Below are positions 32,270 to 41,266 of a stretch of DNA of 64,000 nucleotides, one piece after another. Where the stretch lies: the NCBI GenBank assembly GCA_947254375.1, contig CAMYCF010000002.1, positions 75,071 to 139,070 of the forward strand, given 5' to 3'. Source of the DNA: an uncultured Mobilibacterium sp. (GTDB lineage Bacteria; Bacillota; Clostridia; Peptostreptococcales; Anaerovoracaceae). Each line of letters starts with the position of its first letter. Position 1 is the stretch's first letter. The notes beneath the pieces are model-generated. The model did not search any database and was not told the DNA's origin. It worked only from the letters and a program-made list of their open reading frames with translations. The position numbers and the translations under genes are program-made.

Positions 32270-34246
32270 TTACGCATCTATTATCGATCTATACGCGCGG
32301 TTCGTCGCCGCATATATCACCCTGTAGAGGAGCGCGAACGCCGCTACGACGATCAGACTTACCATGATGAAGATCGTTTTGTCGATCGGCAGTATGCCGG
32401 AGAGGATCGATGACAGGTTCGGCAGACCTGCGAATGTTACGAGGGCCGCAACGGCGAGCGGAAGGAAGAAGAGGACGAGCAGCTGCCCGTTTATCGTCTT
32501 TTTTACGAGGCTCTTTTCCACTCCGACCCTGTTCAGTATCGCGTACTGTTCGCGGTCGCTTTCGCCTTCCGTTATCTGGTTGAAATACATTATCAGTATC
32601 GCGCCGAGCAGGAAGCCGAGACTCATTGTGATCCCGAGGAAGAACAGGACCGAGAAACAACTTATTATCATCTTCTGAGTCTCGTATTTGTACTGTATCC
32701 CTGAAGGATCCTCGTTTTGGTAGTTCAGTGCTTCTTTGAGGTCGGAAACGACTTTTTCGCCGTCCTTCCCGATATTTGCGGAGTAATCTACGACGTTTTC
32801 GAACGTGCCGTATCCGTCCGGCGATACGTTTGCAGCGGCCTCTGCTGTCTCGTCGTCATCCACTATTACGACGAGGTTTTCGGCGTAGTTGACGCCCGAT
32901 GCCAGGAATCCCGGCAGGACCTGTTTCTCACCGTGGAGCTCTTTGAATCTCCAGGTGCCCGTCTCCGTTTTGAGCCTTTTCGCGTGTTTCAAAGATCCCA
33001 CATAGTAGGCTTCGTTTTTACCGAGCGGCGGGAAGGAGTGTCCGAAGACGTTCTCCGCTTCGTCTCTGCTCATAATGTCGACATAGCACGGAACGACATT
33101 GCCTCTCGTTATGACGGAGGACGACGCATCTTCGGATACATCGATCGTTTCGGACTTTTTATCGAGCTGCCTGACCATGTTCGTCTGCCTGTATCTGTAG
33201 ACGGTCTCATCTTCGGGAGTTATCCCGTCGTTTTTATAGATACCCTGAAGTTCCGATACGACATCGGTTTTTCCGGAAAATATTACCCTGAAATCCTTCG
33301 GGAAGAACTTATCGATGGCTGCGTGCGAACTTGCGAAGATCGACGCCGTCGCGATTATCGTGACCATTACCATGGTCGAGAGTATGCTTATCGATGCCAT
33401 GTCTCCTGCCGCCTTTCTGAAGCGGCTGAGGAGTTTCGTCGCACTCAGGAAAAGGGCCGGCTTCCCGTATTTCCCGTCCGAAGAATCGATCTTCTTCAGG
33501 AGCATGTATATGAAATATCGGAAAAACAGTGAGATGCCTATCATCACGAGCACGACCGCAGAGAAGAACTGAGGGATCACCACGCTCCCTTTAAGGGGCA
33601 TCCACGAAAGAGCGATTCCGCCGATCAGGAATGCGAGCGAGATCACTCCGCCGAGGAGCGGGTGGTTTATCGGCTTTTCGACCGATTTTTCTTCCTGCAT
33701 GAGTTCGCGCGGCTCCGCTTTACGGATGCTCCCGTATGCGAGCAGGGCCGTTATCATGTAGATGACGCCGAACACGATCAAAGTCGCAACTACGCCGGAG
33801 ACTGGGAATCCGAGTTTTATGACCGCTCCCGGATCGATCAGCTTCCTGAGCGTGAAAAGCCCGAAAAGCGCCATCGCATAGCCGAGTAGCATGCCCGCCA
33901 AGGTGGATATGAGATATGTAAAAAGCGTCTCCCAAAATATTATTGCGGCCATGGTGTGCTTCTTCATGCCCCACGTAGAGTAGAGCGCAAACTCCCTGCG
34001 GCGCCTTTTCATGAGGAACTTGTTCCCGTACGTAAGGAAGCCGATCGCGAACAGGCACAGTATCGCGTATCCGAAGTGAAATACGATCAGAAGGTTCGAC
34101 ATATCTTTCGAACCTTTATACGTCGCGATGACGAGCATCATGAAAAATATCGCTGAAAGGGCCGCGCCCGCGACTATGTAAGGGACGGTGAGCTTCCTGT
34201 TCGCTCTCAAATTGTTCAGGGCGATCTTCTCCGTAAATCTAATCAC
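32270..34246 (-). CDS. BceB-type ABC transporter permease
   Basis: About 658 residues starting at the GTG preceded by GGAGG (a GTG nine bases upstream is also in frame). It has ten membrane segments in the 1+3 / 2+4 BceB layout with a large extracellular domain (about residues 310-510) between the eighth and earlier segments. FtsX-like permease sequences flank it. BceAB transporters free lipid II-cycle intermediates from peptide antibiotics such as bacitracin and also signal flux to the BceS kinase. Its start overlaps the end of the ATPase gene. Confidence 0.88.
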   Translation of the reverse strand: MIRFTEKIALNNLRANRKLTVPYIVAGAALSAIFFMMLVIATYKGSKDMSNLLIVFHFGYAILCLFAIGFLTYGNKFLMKRRRREFALYSTWGMKKHTMAAIIFWETLFTYLISTLAGMLLGYAMALFGLFTLRKLIDPGAVIKLGFPVSGVVATLIVFGVIYMITALLAYGSIRKAEPRELMQEEKSVEKPINHPLLGGVISLAFLIGGIALSWMPLKGSVVIPQFFSAVVLVMIGISLFFRYFIYMLLKKIDSSDGKYGKPALFLSATKLLSRFRKAAGDMASISILSTMVMVTIIATASIFASSHAAIDKFFPKDFRVIFSGKTDVVSELQGIYKNDGITPEDETVYRYRQTNMVRQLDKKSETIDVSEDASSSVITRGNVVPCYVDIMSRDEAENVFGHSFPPLGKNEAYYVGSLKHAKRLKTETGTWRFKELHGEKQVLPGFLASGVNYAENLVVIVDDDETAEAAANVSPDGYGTFENVVDYSANIGKDGEKVVSDLKEALNYQNEDPSGIQYKYETQKMIISCFSVLFFLGITMSLGFLLGAILIMYFNQITEGESDREQYAILNRVGVEKSLVKKTINGQLLVLFFLPLAVAALVTFAGLPNLSSILSGILPIDKTIFIMVSLIVVAAFALLYRVIYAATNRAYRSIIDA

Positions 34247-35000
34247 GGTGACCACCTCCGAGCAGGCTCATGGTTTTGAGTGTCTCTTCCCTAAAATCTT
34301 CGGATGACCTGTCGCCCCTGTCGAAGCTGTGGTATATCGTTCCGTCAGATATGAACAGCACCCTCTTTGCATACGACGCTACGACGGACGAATGCGTCAC
34401 CATGACGATGCTCCGGCCGTGCGCGTTTATCCTTTCCAATATCTTCATGAGGACGTCGGCGTTTTTACTGTCGAGCGCACCCGTCGGCTCGTCGGCCAGT
34501 ATCAGGCGCGGCTCCGTTATCAGAGCTCTCGCGACGGCGACGCGCTGCTTTTCACCGCCGGAAAGCTGATACGGATATTTATCGAGGAGCCTGTCTATCC
34601 CGAGCCTCTCGGCGACGACCTCAAGCCTCCTGTCCATCGTCGACTTGTTCACACGCTCAAGAACGAGCGGGAGCAGTATGTTGTCCTTCGCGATGAACTG
34701 GTCGAGCAGGTTGAAATCCTGGAAGATGAAGCCGAGAGAATTCCTCCGAAAATCGCTCGCTTCATCCTTCGTCATCGCATTTATATCCTTCCCGTCGATA
34801 AAAAGGCTCCCTTCGGTCGGCCTGTCGAGGGTCGCGAGCAGGTTGAGCATCGTCGTTTTACCGCTGCCGGACTCTCCCATTATCGCGACGAAATCGCCTT
34901 CGTCCACCGAAAAAGTCACGGACCTCAGCGCTTCGACGCCGGCGGAGCTCCGCCTGTCCTGATAAATCTTTTTTATATTTTTGCATTCACATATAGGCAT
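34239..35000 (-). CDS. BceA-type ABC transporter ATP-binding protein
   Basis: 253 residues from the ATG after AAAGGAGATG. Walker A GESGSGKTTM, Q-loop region FIFQDFNLLDQ, signature LSGGEKQRVAVARAL and Walker B LILADEPTGALDSKN are all intact. It powers the BceB permease. It is divergent from the two-component genes; the shared 172-base intergenic region contains a probable regulator site and two -10 elements. Confidence 0.93.
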   Translation of the reverse strand: MPICECKNIKKIYQDRRSSAGVEALRSVTFSVDEGDFVAIMGESGSGKTTMLNLLATLDRPTEGSLFIDGKDINAMTKDEASDFRRNSLGFIFQDFNLLDQFIAKDNILLPLVLERVNKSTMDRRLEVVAERLGIDRLLDKYPYQLSGGEKQRVAVARALITEPRLILADEPTGALDSKNADVLMKILERINAHGRSIVMVTHSSVVASYAKRVLFISDGTIYHSFDRGDRSSEDFREETLKTMSLLGGGHRD

Positions 35001-35024
35001 TTTCGCATCTCCTTTCACGGGACC

Positions 35025-35053
35025 ATTATATTGTGCCCGGAAACGATAATCCC
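35025..35053 (-). promoter_or_regulatory. Promoter of bceAB-like genes
   Basis: Minus strand -10 TATAAT (35025-35030) with a poor -35 (GGGATT at 35048-35053), as expected for an activated promoter. Confidence 0.6.
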
Positions 35054-35063
35054 TCGATTTCAG

Positions 35064-35098
35064 TTACATTTATTTATATATTCATTACAAAAATGTAA
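35064..35098. promoter_or_regulatory. Candidate BceR-type operator
   Basis: Inverted repeat TTACATTT (35064-35071) / AAATGTAA (35091-35098), just upstream of the weak -35 of the transporter promoter. Confidence 0.55.
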
Positions 35099-35139
35099 GG
35101 CTTTATTAACATTGCTTTTACATTGCGGCGCTTTTCATA

Positions 35140-35148
35140 TGATATAAT
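35140..35148 (+). promoter_or_regulatory. Extended -10 of the regulator-kinase genes
   Basis: TGA-TATAAT, 24 bases before the regulator start; no clear -35. Confidence 0.55.
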
Positions 35149-35172
35149 AAAACACGTTCGAGAGGTGTTTCA

Positions 35173-35844
35173 ATGTTCAAAATATACATAGCAGAGGACG
35201 ATAAAAACATAGCGGAGGAGATGCGAAAGGAGCTGTCGAAATGGGGCTTCGCGGTAAAAGTCGCGCAAAATTTCGACGGCATAATGGATGAATTCGCCGA
35301 ATTCGAACCGCACCTCGTCCTTCTCGACATAGTCCTCCCGCGCTTCGACGGATACTATTTCCTCGGCGAGATAAGAAAGCGCAGCGATCTGCCCGTGATA
35401 ATGATAAGTTCGCGTGACGGTGAGCAGGATATCGTCGGAGGGATAAGGCAGGGGGCGGACGATTACCTCGTCAAGCCGTTCTCACTGGCCGTCCTCATCG
35501 CGAAGGTGAACGGAGCTCTGCGCCGCGCATACGAGATGAAAATGTCTTCGATGCAGCTCGTCTGGATGGACCTTTCGTACGACCCGGGTGACGGTAAAAT
35601 CACGGCGGACGGAAAGACGCTCGACCTTACGAAGAACGAGATGAAGATAATGAGCCTTCTCATAAAAGCCGCCGGCGACATCGTGACGCGCGAAGAGCTG
35701 ATGCTCGCGCTCTGGGACACCGAATCTTACGTCGATGACAATACGCTGACGGTAAATATGACGAGGCTCAAAAAGAGGCTCGAGGAGACGTTCGGCGGTC
35801 AGCGGATAAAAACGAAGAAGGGCGTCGGGTACTACCTGGAATAA
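35173..35844 (+). CDS. BceR-type response regulator (OmpR family)
   Basis: 223 residues. Receiver: IYIAEDDKNIAEEM (acidic pocket), LVLLDIVLPRFDGYYF (phospho-Asp near residue 52), MISSRDGEQD and DDYLVKPF (switch Lys). The winged-helix effector runs from about 125 to 223 (LTKNEMKIMSLLIKAAGDIV, ending KKGVGYYLE). It should activate the divergent bceAB-like genes, probably at 35064-35098. Confidence 0.93.
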   Translation: MFKIYIAEDDKNIAEEMRKELSKWGFAVKVAQNFDGIMDEFAEFEPHLVLLDIVLPRFDGYYFLGEIRKRSDLPVIMISSRDGEQDIVGGIRQGADDYLVKPFSLAVLIAKVNGALRRAYEMKMSSMQLVWMDLSYDPGDGKITADGKTLDLTKNEMKIMSLLIKAAGDIVTREELMLALWDTESYVDDNTLTVNMTRLKKRLEETFGGQRIKTKKGVGYYLE

Positions 35845-35883
35845 AAATCGAAAGCGTTCAGGAAGGGACACTGCAACTTTTTT

Positions 35884-36843
35884 ATGAAGCGAAACATGAG
35901 GAAAGCCTGTATATTTTTAGCGTGCTTCTGGACCCTGCTGGCGGCGGTCTTTTATGTTACGGATCTGCCTTGGAGGACCTATTCTTACGTGCTTATAATG
36001 GTGCAGGTCCCGATCGCCATTTGGATGATCCTGAGATACATGAGCCACGCTTCGGATGCGCGGAAGCTGGAAGAGAAGATCTTCAAAGATCCTGAGAGCG
36101 TAGTCACGGGAAGCGACGAAGAGGAGATATGGAAGCGGAACTACCTCATGCTCGAGCGCGATGTGCGCGACGAGAAGAGCAGGACTGCCGCCAAAGACGA
36201 AGAGTTCAGATTTTTTACGTCGCTTTGGATACACCAGGTCAAGACGCCGCTTTTTGCCCTGGAGCTGATGACGGAAAACAGCGACCTTTCGCCGGAGAAG
36301 AAGGCGGAGTTTCGAAAGGAGATACTGAACCTCCGCGATTATACGGCTATGGTCCTGAACTACGGCAGGATCTCGCGCGATCAGACAGACCTCGATATAA
36401 GCGAGGTGTCAGCGTACGAGGTCATAAGCGGAGTCATGAAAAAATATGCCACGGTATTTCTTTACGACGATACGAAGGTATCGATAGAGGGTGAAGACCG
36501 CAAAATACTTACGGACTCTTACTGGCTCGATTTCATACTCGGCCAGTTGCTCTCAAATTCGCTCAAATACGCCCGAGGAAAGGCCGTCGTCTTTCGCATA
36601 TCGGACGGTGCGATCGAGGTCGAAGACACGGGGATCGGCATCAGGAAAGAGGAACTGCCGCGGATATTCACGGGCGGTTTTTCCGGCAGGAACGGAAGGA
36701 TAGGCGAGAACTCGTCGGGTCTCGGCCTTTACCTCGTAAAAACGCTTTGCGACAGACTGGGGATAGATATCAGCGCGGAGTCGGAGCCGAACGTGCGCAC
36801 GATTTTCACGCTGAAGTTCCCGGAGAAAATATATTACGATTGA
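35884..36843 (+). CDS. BceS-type intramembrane-sensing histidine kinase
   Basis: 319 residues. Two membrane segments (about 8-25 and 33-50) are separated by only a few residues, so it lacks an outside sensor and relies on BceAB. H-box FFTSLWIHQVKTPLFAL (phospho-His), N-box LGQLLSNSLKYA, G-boxes VEDTGIGIRKEELP and SSGLGLYLVKTL. The ribosome site is weak (GGAAGGG well upstream). A 10-base tandem duplication runs over its stop codon. Confidence 0.92.
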   Translation: MKRNMRKACIFLACFWTLLAAVFYVTDLPWRTYSYVLIMVQVPIAIWMILRYMSHASDARKLEEKIFKDPESVVTGSDEEEIWKRNYLMLERDVRDEKSRTAAKDEEFRFFTSLWIHQVKTPLFALELMTENSDLSPEKKAEFRKEILNLRDYTAMVLNYGRISRDQTDLDISEVSAYEVISGVMKKYATVFLYDDTKVSIEGEDRKILTDSYWLDFILGQLLSNSLKYARGKAVVFRISDGAIEVEDTGIGIRKEELPRIFTGGFSGRNGRIGENSSGLGLYLVKTLCDRLGIDISAESEPNVRTIFTLKFPEKIYYD

Positions 36844-36852
36844 TTACGATTG
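36833..36852. repeat. 10-base tandem duplication across a stop codon
   Basis: ATTACGATTG occurs twice in tandem over the end of the BceS-like gene. Confidence 0.8.
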
Positions 36853-36869
36853 ATATTAAAGGAGAAACG

Positions 36870-38291
36870 ATGAAGAAGACTAAAATTATCTGCACAATGG
36901 GCCCGTCGTCGGCGGATCGCGAAACGATAAAAAAGATGTTCCTAGCGGGGATGAACGTCGGCAGGATCAACATGTCACACGGCGACCACGAGACACACGC
37001 GAAAACGATCGCGATGTTCAGGGAGGTCAGAGACGAGCTCGGCGTCGACGGCGCAGTCCTGCTCGACACGAAGGGCCCTGAGATAAGGATGGGGACTTTC
37101 AGCGGCGGTCCGGTCGAGCTGAAGAAAGGCGCAACGTTCACTTTTACGACGGACGATGTCGACGGAGATGAAAACAGGGTGTTCGTCACCTACGCCGATT
37201 TTCCTAAAGAGGTCGGCAAGGGCGATCTGATCCTCGCCGACGACGGAAAGATCGAGTTTGAGGTAAAAGAAGTCCGCGGAAACGACGTCGTCTGCACGGC
37301 CGTGAACGGCGGGATCATAAAGAACCGCAAGGGGATCAATCTTCCGCACATCAAACTGTCGATGCCGTATCTCAGCGAACGCGACATAAGCGACATCAAA
37401 TTCGGCGTCGCAAACGACGTCGACTGCATAGCGGCTTCGTTCACGAGGAGCAAAAACGATGTCGAGGACCTCAGGGCACTCCTCAAAAAAGAAGGCGGCG
37501 AGGATATCAGGATAATCGCTAAGATAGAGAGCAACGAAGGCATCGATAATTTCGAGGAGATCCTCGAAGCGGCTGACGGCATCATGATCGCGAGGGGCGA
37601 CATGGGTGTCGAGATAGCGTTCGAGCGCCTGCCGAGCATACAGAAGATGATGATAAAAAGGTGCGTCGAGCGCGGCAAGACCGTAGTTACGGCAACGCAG
37701 ATGCTCGAGTCGATGATATCGAATCCGGTCCCTACGAGGGCGGAGATAACCGACGTCGCAAACGCCGTATACGACGGTACGGGAGCGATAATGCTGTCCG
37801 GTGAGACGGCGGCGGGAGATTACCCGGTCGAAGCCGTGACCGTGATGAACAGGATAGCGATCCGCGCGGAAGAGGACATGAAGAATATGGCGATCGGACG
37901 CGTCCTCAACATGGAAATGGACCTCAGCGACACGACGAACGCGGTCGGCCACAGCGCCAGCACGCTCGCGAAGGATATCGGGGCAAAGGCGATCATGGCT
38001 GTAACGAGGACGGGATGCACGGCGAGGCGCATGGCGAAATTCAGACCGCAGACTCAGATAATCGCTCTCACGGCATGCGACAAAACATACAATCAAATGG
38101 CGCTCGAGTGGGGAGTCGCTCCGATAAAAACGGACCCGCACGAGGACCTCGAAGAGCGCATCGCCTTCTGCATCAAAGAGGCGGAGAAAAAAGGATACAT
38201 CGCGAAAGGCGACAAGGTCGTCTTCAGTCTCGGCCTTCCGCTCGACATACCGGGCAACACGAATATGATCCGCGTGGAAACGGTGAAATAA
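36870..38291 (+). CDS. pyk: Pyruvate kinase
   Basis: 473 residues. It converts phosphoenolpyruvate and ADP to pyruvate and ATP. The start TKIICTMGPSS, GMNVGRINMSHGD, LLDTKGPEIR, the signature-type IAKIESNEGIDNFEEIL (catalytic Lys), MIARGDMGVEI and MLSGETAAGDYPVEAV are all present, followed by a standard C-terminal domain; the extra PEP-utiliser domain of some Bacillus enzymes is absent. The ATG at 36870 has ribosome site AAAGGAG; an upstream in-frame ATG lies inside the kinase gene and is not needed. Confidence 0.96.
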   Translation: MKKTKIICTMGPSSADRETIKKMFLAGMNVGRINMSHGDHETHAKTIAMFREVRDELGVDGAVLLDTKGPEIRMGTFSGGPVELKKGATFTFTTDDVDGDENRVFVTYADFPKEVGKGDLILADDGKIEFEVKEVRGNDVVCTAVNGGIIKNRKGINLPHIKLSMPYLSERDISDIKFGVANDVDCIAASFTRSKNDVEDLRALLKKEGGEDIRIIAKIESNEGIDNFEEILEAADGIMIARGDMGVEIAFERLPSIQKMMIKRCVERGKTVVTATQMLESMISNPVPTRAEITDVANAVYDGTGAIMLSGETAAGDYPVEAVTVMNRIAIRAEEDMKNMAIGRVLNMEMDLSDTTNAVGHSASTLAKDIGAKAIMAVTRTGCTARRMAKFRPQTQIIALTACDKTYNQMALEWGVAPIKTDPHEDLEERIAFCIKEAEKKGYIAKGDKVVFSLGLPLDIPGNTNMIRVETVK

Positions 38292-38337
38292 GTGCGGTAA
38301 AAGCCGATAAAAACGGATTTTAGGGCGGCTGCCGACC

Positions 38338-38366
38338 TTGAAAAAATTTTAGCGTTTTTATATAAT
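38338..38366 (+). promoter_or_regulatory. Promoter of the 72-aa gene (and possibly metG)
   Basis: TTGAAA (38338-38343), 17-base spacer, TATAAT (38361-38366), followed by an AT-rich leader. Confidence 0.75.
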
Positions 38367-38423
38367 CAATTGGTAAAACTTTTACATTTTACATAAGTTT
38401 CATACAAGAACGGGGAGGTAATC

Positions 38424-38642
38424 ATGTCCGTAAAAAGAAAATACAAATACGACGATCGCGCACCATATCGTCAGGAGAGATCGAAGGCAGGTATGGGCCT
38501 CAAGATACTGGGCGTCGGAATAATCGCAGGTGTCGTCCTCGTTTGCGCTACGAGGCGCGTGTTCGATGAGATCTTCGTTGAAGACGACTGGTCGGATGTA
38601 GACTGGGGCGAAGAAGACGGAGAAGATTACGGTATCGATTGA
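38424..38642 (+). CDS. Small membrane protein with acidic tail, unknown
   Basis: 72 residues with ribosome site GGGGAGG. A basic, tyrosine-rich start (VKRKYKYDDRAPYRQERSK), one membrane segment (about 24-42), then an acidic end with ten or more Asp/Glu and two Trp. No family recognised. It has its own strong promoter and a weak hairpin after it, and precedes metG. Confidence 0.65.
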   Translation: MSVKRKYKYDDRAPYRQERSKAGMGLKILGVGIIAGVVLVCATRRVFDEIFVEDDWSDVDWGEEDGEDYGID

Positions 38643-38676
38643 TAGCAGATCGATGCGAATGAGATAACGATTCGAT

Positions 38677-38700
38677 GCCGGCTCGGCCGGCGGATTTTTG
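38677..38700 (+). terminator. Weak terminator before metG
   Basis: GCCGGC, loop TCG, GCCGGC, then GGATTTTT. The loop is short and metG starts 19 bases later, so partial read-through is likely. Confidence 0.4.
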
Positions 38701-38718
38701 CTGGAAGGTTTAGGTCAG

Positions 38719-40302
38719 ATGACAAAAGAAAAGGACACATACTATATCACCACTCCTATATATTACCCGAGCGCGAAGCTCCACATAGGCCACACGTATT
38801 GCACGGTAATGGCGGATGCGATGGCGCGTTTCAAGAGGCTCCAGGGGTATGATGTAAGATTTCTCACGGGTACGGACGAGCACGGACAGAAGATAGAGAA
38901 GTGCGCGGAAGAGGCGGGAGTCACTCCGAAGGAGTACGTCGACGGCGTTGTCGAAACGATCGTCAGGCTCTGGGAGAAGATGGAGATCAGCTACGACGAC
39001 TTCATCAGAACGACCGACGAGAGACACGTCGAGAGAGTACAGAGGATATTCAGGAAGCTTCAGGATAAGGGCGACATATATAAGGGAACGTATGAAGGTT
39101 GGTATTGCACTCCGTGCGAGACGTTCTGGACGGAAACTCAGGCGGAGGGCGGCGTGTGCCCGGACTGCGGCAGGCCCGTTCATAAAATGAGCGAGGATGC
39201 CTACTTTTTCCGTCTCTCCAAATATTCCGATAAGCTGCTCGAGCTCTTCAGGGAGCCGGATTCGTTTTTACAGCCGGAATCGAGAAGAAACGAGATGATC
39301 TCTTTTATAGAGCAGGGGCTCGAAGACCTCTGCATCTCGAGGAGCGGTTTTTCCTGGGGGATACCGGTACCGGGAGACGAAGAGCACGTCATTTATGTGT
39401 GGCTCGATGCGCTCAGCAACTACGTTACGGCGCTCGGCTATCCGGACGAAACGGATCTTTACAAAAAATACTGGCCGGCGGACGTTCATCTCGTCGGAAA
39501 GGAGATAGTCAGGTTCCACAGCATAATCTGGCCTGCGATGCTCATGTCAATGGGCGAACCGCTTCCGAAGAGGGTGCTTGGACACGGGTGGCTCCTTATC
39601 GACGGCGGCAAGATGTCGAAGTCGAAGGGCAACGTCGTGGATCCTGAGATACTGATCGACAGGTATGGGATCGATGCGCTCAAGTTCTTCCTGCTGAGGG
39701 AATACACTTTCGGGCAGGACGGAGCGTATACGAATGAAGTCATGCTGAAGAGGCTGAACTACGACCTTGCGAACGACCTCGGGAACCTCCTTTCACGCAC
39801 GGTATCGATGATCGAGAAGTACTGCGGAGGCGTCGTCCCTGAACCTAAAGAAGAGGACGAATACGGTGCGGATCTGAGAGAGAAGGCCGTATCGGCGGCT
39901 TCGGAAGTCGAGAAGGAGATGAGCGAGTTCAAATTCAATTCGGCGCTCGAAGCGATATGGGGAGTGATCGGCCGCGCAAACAAATACATAGACGAAGAGA
40001 TGCCTTGGGCGCTTGCCAAGGATCCGGATGCGAAGGATAAACTCGACACTGTCATGTTCTATCTGGCGGAATCTCTTAGGATCGTTTCGATCCTCATCGT
40101 TCCGTACATGCACACGACATCGACGCTGATGAGAGAGCAGCTCGGCCTCGAAGACAGCGAAGCGGTGTGGAAGGATGCGTTCAGGTTCGACATGATGGCG
40201 GGCGCAAAGGTGAAAAAGGGAGCACTTCTCTTCCCGCGTCTCGATGTCGAAAAGGAACTCGAGGCACTGGACGAAATAGAAAATAAAGCGGCGGAGAAAT
40301 AG
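38719..40302 (+). CDS. metG: Methionyl-tRNA synthetase
   Basis: 527 residues. Class I synthetase with HIGH motif (AKLHIGHTY, about residue 20), zinc knuckle with CTPCETF and CPDCGRP, and KMSKS motif (GGKMSKSKGN). The anticodon-binding helices end near residue 527. The C-terminal EMAP/Trbp111-like dimerisation domain of some bacterial enzymes (about 650 residues) is absent. The ATG at 38719 is preferred over an upstream TTG. Confidence 0.96.
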   Translation: MTKEKDTYYITTPIYYPSAKLHIGHTYCTVMADAMARFKRLQGYDVRFLTGTDEHGQKIEKCAEEAGVTPKEYVDGVVETIVRLWEKMEISYDDFIRTTDERHVERVQRIFRKLQDKGDIYKGTYEGWYCTPCETFWTETQAEGGVCPDCGRPVHKMSEDAYFFRLSKYSDKLLELFREPDSFLQPESRRNEMISFIEQGLEDLCISRSGFSWGIPVPGDEEHVIYVWLDALSNYVTALGYPDETDLYKKYWPADVHLVGKEIVRFHSIIWPAMLMSMGEPLPKRVLGHGWLLIDGGKMSKSKGNVVDPEILIDRYGIDALKFFLLREYTFGQDGAYTNEVMLKRLNYDLANDLGNLLSRTVSMIEKYCGGVVPEPKEEDEYGADLREKAVSAASEVEKEMSEFKFNSALEAIWGVIGRANKYIDEEMPWALAKDPDAKDKLDTVMFYLAESLRIVSILIVPYMHTTSTLMREQLGLEDSEAVWKDAFRFDMMAGAKVKKGALLFPRLDVEKELEALDEIENKAAEK

Positions 40303-40328
40303 TTCGTTTGTTCGAAGATAGCGGGTTT

Positions 40329-40363
40329 CGGGCTTCTTACGATGCTTGAGGCCCGTTTTGTTT
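40329..40363 (+). terminator. Terminator after metG
   Basis: CGGGCTTC / GAGGCCCG with one G-T pair, then TTTTGTTT. Confidence 0.75.
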
Positions 40364-40416
40364 AAAAAGTGGAATCGCTGTTACAGGGTCAAATCAATTT
40401 ATATAAGGGGAATCGA

Positions 40417-41256
40417 GTGGAGAAGATGCTTTTTGACGCTCATACACATCTCAACTACGACGGGATGAGCGATGAGGAGAGAGCCGAACTGGCAAAGGAG
40501 ATCGAAGGATCCGAGATCGCGTACATAATCGACGCCGGTGACAGCGTCGAGTCGTCGAAGCTCGGCATCGCAGATTCGGAGAAGTACGATTGGTGCTACT
40601 GCTCGGCAGGCATACATCCTCAGCACGCTTCGGAAACGACGGATGAAGATATAGAAGAAATAAGGAAGCTGGCGGCACACCCGAAGGTCCGCGCCATAGG
40701 GGAGATCGGACTCGATTTTTACTACGGCAAAGAAAATAAAGAGGAACAGATAGAAGTTTTCAGAAAACAGATCCGCCTCGCGAACGACCTTCGGATGCCG
40801 ATCATGATACATACGAGGGATGCCGACGCACTGACACGCGACATTCTTATAGAGGAAGGGGCTTTTTCGGACGAGAGAAAGTCGTGGTTCCCGGAGGCGC
40901 CTGACGGAAAAGGAGGCACGAGGGGAGACGCGAGGGTGCAGCTCCACTGCTATTCGGGATCCGCGGAACTTGCGAAGGAATACGTGTCGCTCGGAGCGAT
41001 GATATCGATAGGCGGTCCGCTCACGTTCAAGAACGGAAGGCGCGCTACGGAGACGATAAAGGCGATACCGCTCGAAGCGGTGCTGTCGGAGACGGACGCC
41101 CCGTACATGGCGCCGGAACCTCTCAGGGGACGACCGAACAAGCCGTACTATGTAGAGCACGTCGTGCGGAGGATGGCGCTCCTGAAGGACATGGAATACG
41201 AAAAGGCGGCGGAGATATTGATGAAGAACGGGAAGAGGTTCTTCGATATCGAGTGA
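40417..41256 (+). CDS. tatD: TatD-family metal-dependent hydrolase
   Basis: 279 residues taking the GTG at 40417 (AAGGGG six bases before it); an ATG nine bases later is also possible. Metal ligands are visible: FDAHTHLN (two His), GEIGLDFYYG (Glu), MIHTRDA (His), LHCYSG (His) and SETDAPYMAPEP (Asp). TatD enzymes are 3'-5' exonucleases or deoxyribonucleases acting in DNA repair. An insertion of about 15 residues (PEAPDGKGGTRGDAR) sits before the HCYSG strand. It precedes tilS by 10 bases. Confidence 0.9.
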   Translation: MEKMLFDAHTHLNYDGMSDEERAELAKEIEGSEIAYIIDAGDSVESSKLGIADSEKYDWCYCSAGIHPQHASETTDEDIEEIRKLAAHPKVRAIGEIGLDFYYGKENKEEQIEVFRKQIRLANDLRMPIMIHTRDADALTRDILIEEGAFSDERKSWFPEAPDGKGGTRGDARVQLHCYSGSAELAKEYVSLGAMISIGGPLTFKNGRRATETIKAIPLEAVLSETDAPYMAPEPLRGRPNKPYYVEHVVRRMALLKDMEYEKAAEILMKNGKRFFDIE

Positions 41257-41266
41257 AGGAGAGACC

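Noticed and set aside
36747..36869. N-terminal extension of pyruvate kinase
   Set aside because: The extra frame lies within the kinase gene, and the ATG at 36870 has a good ribosome site and gives the standard N-terminus.
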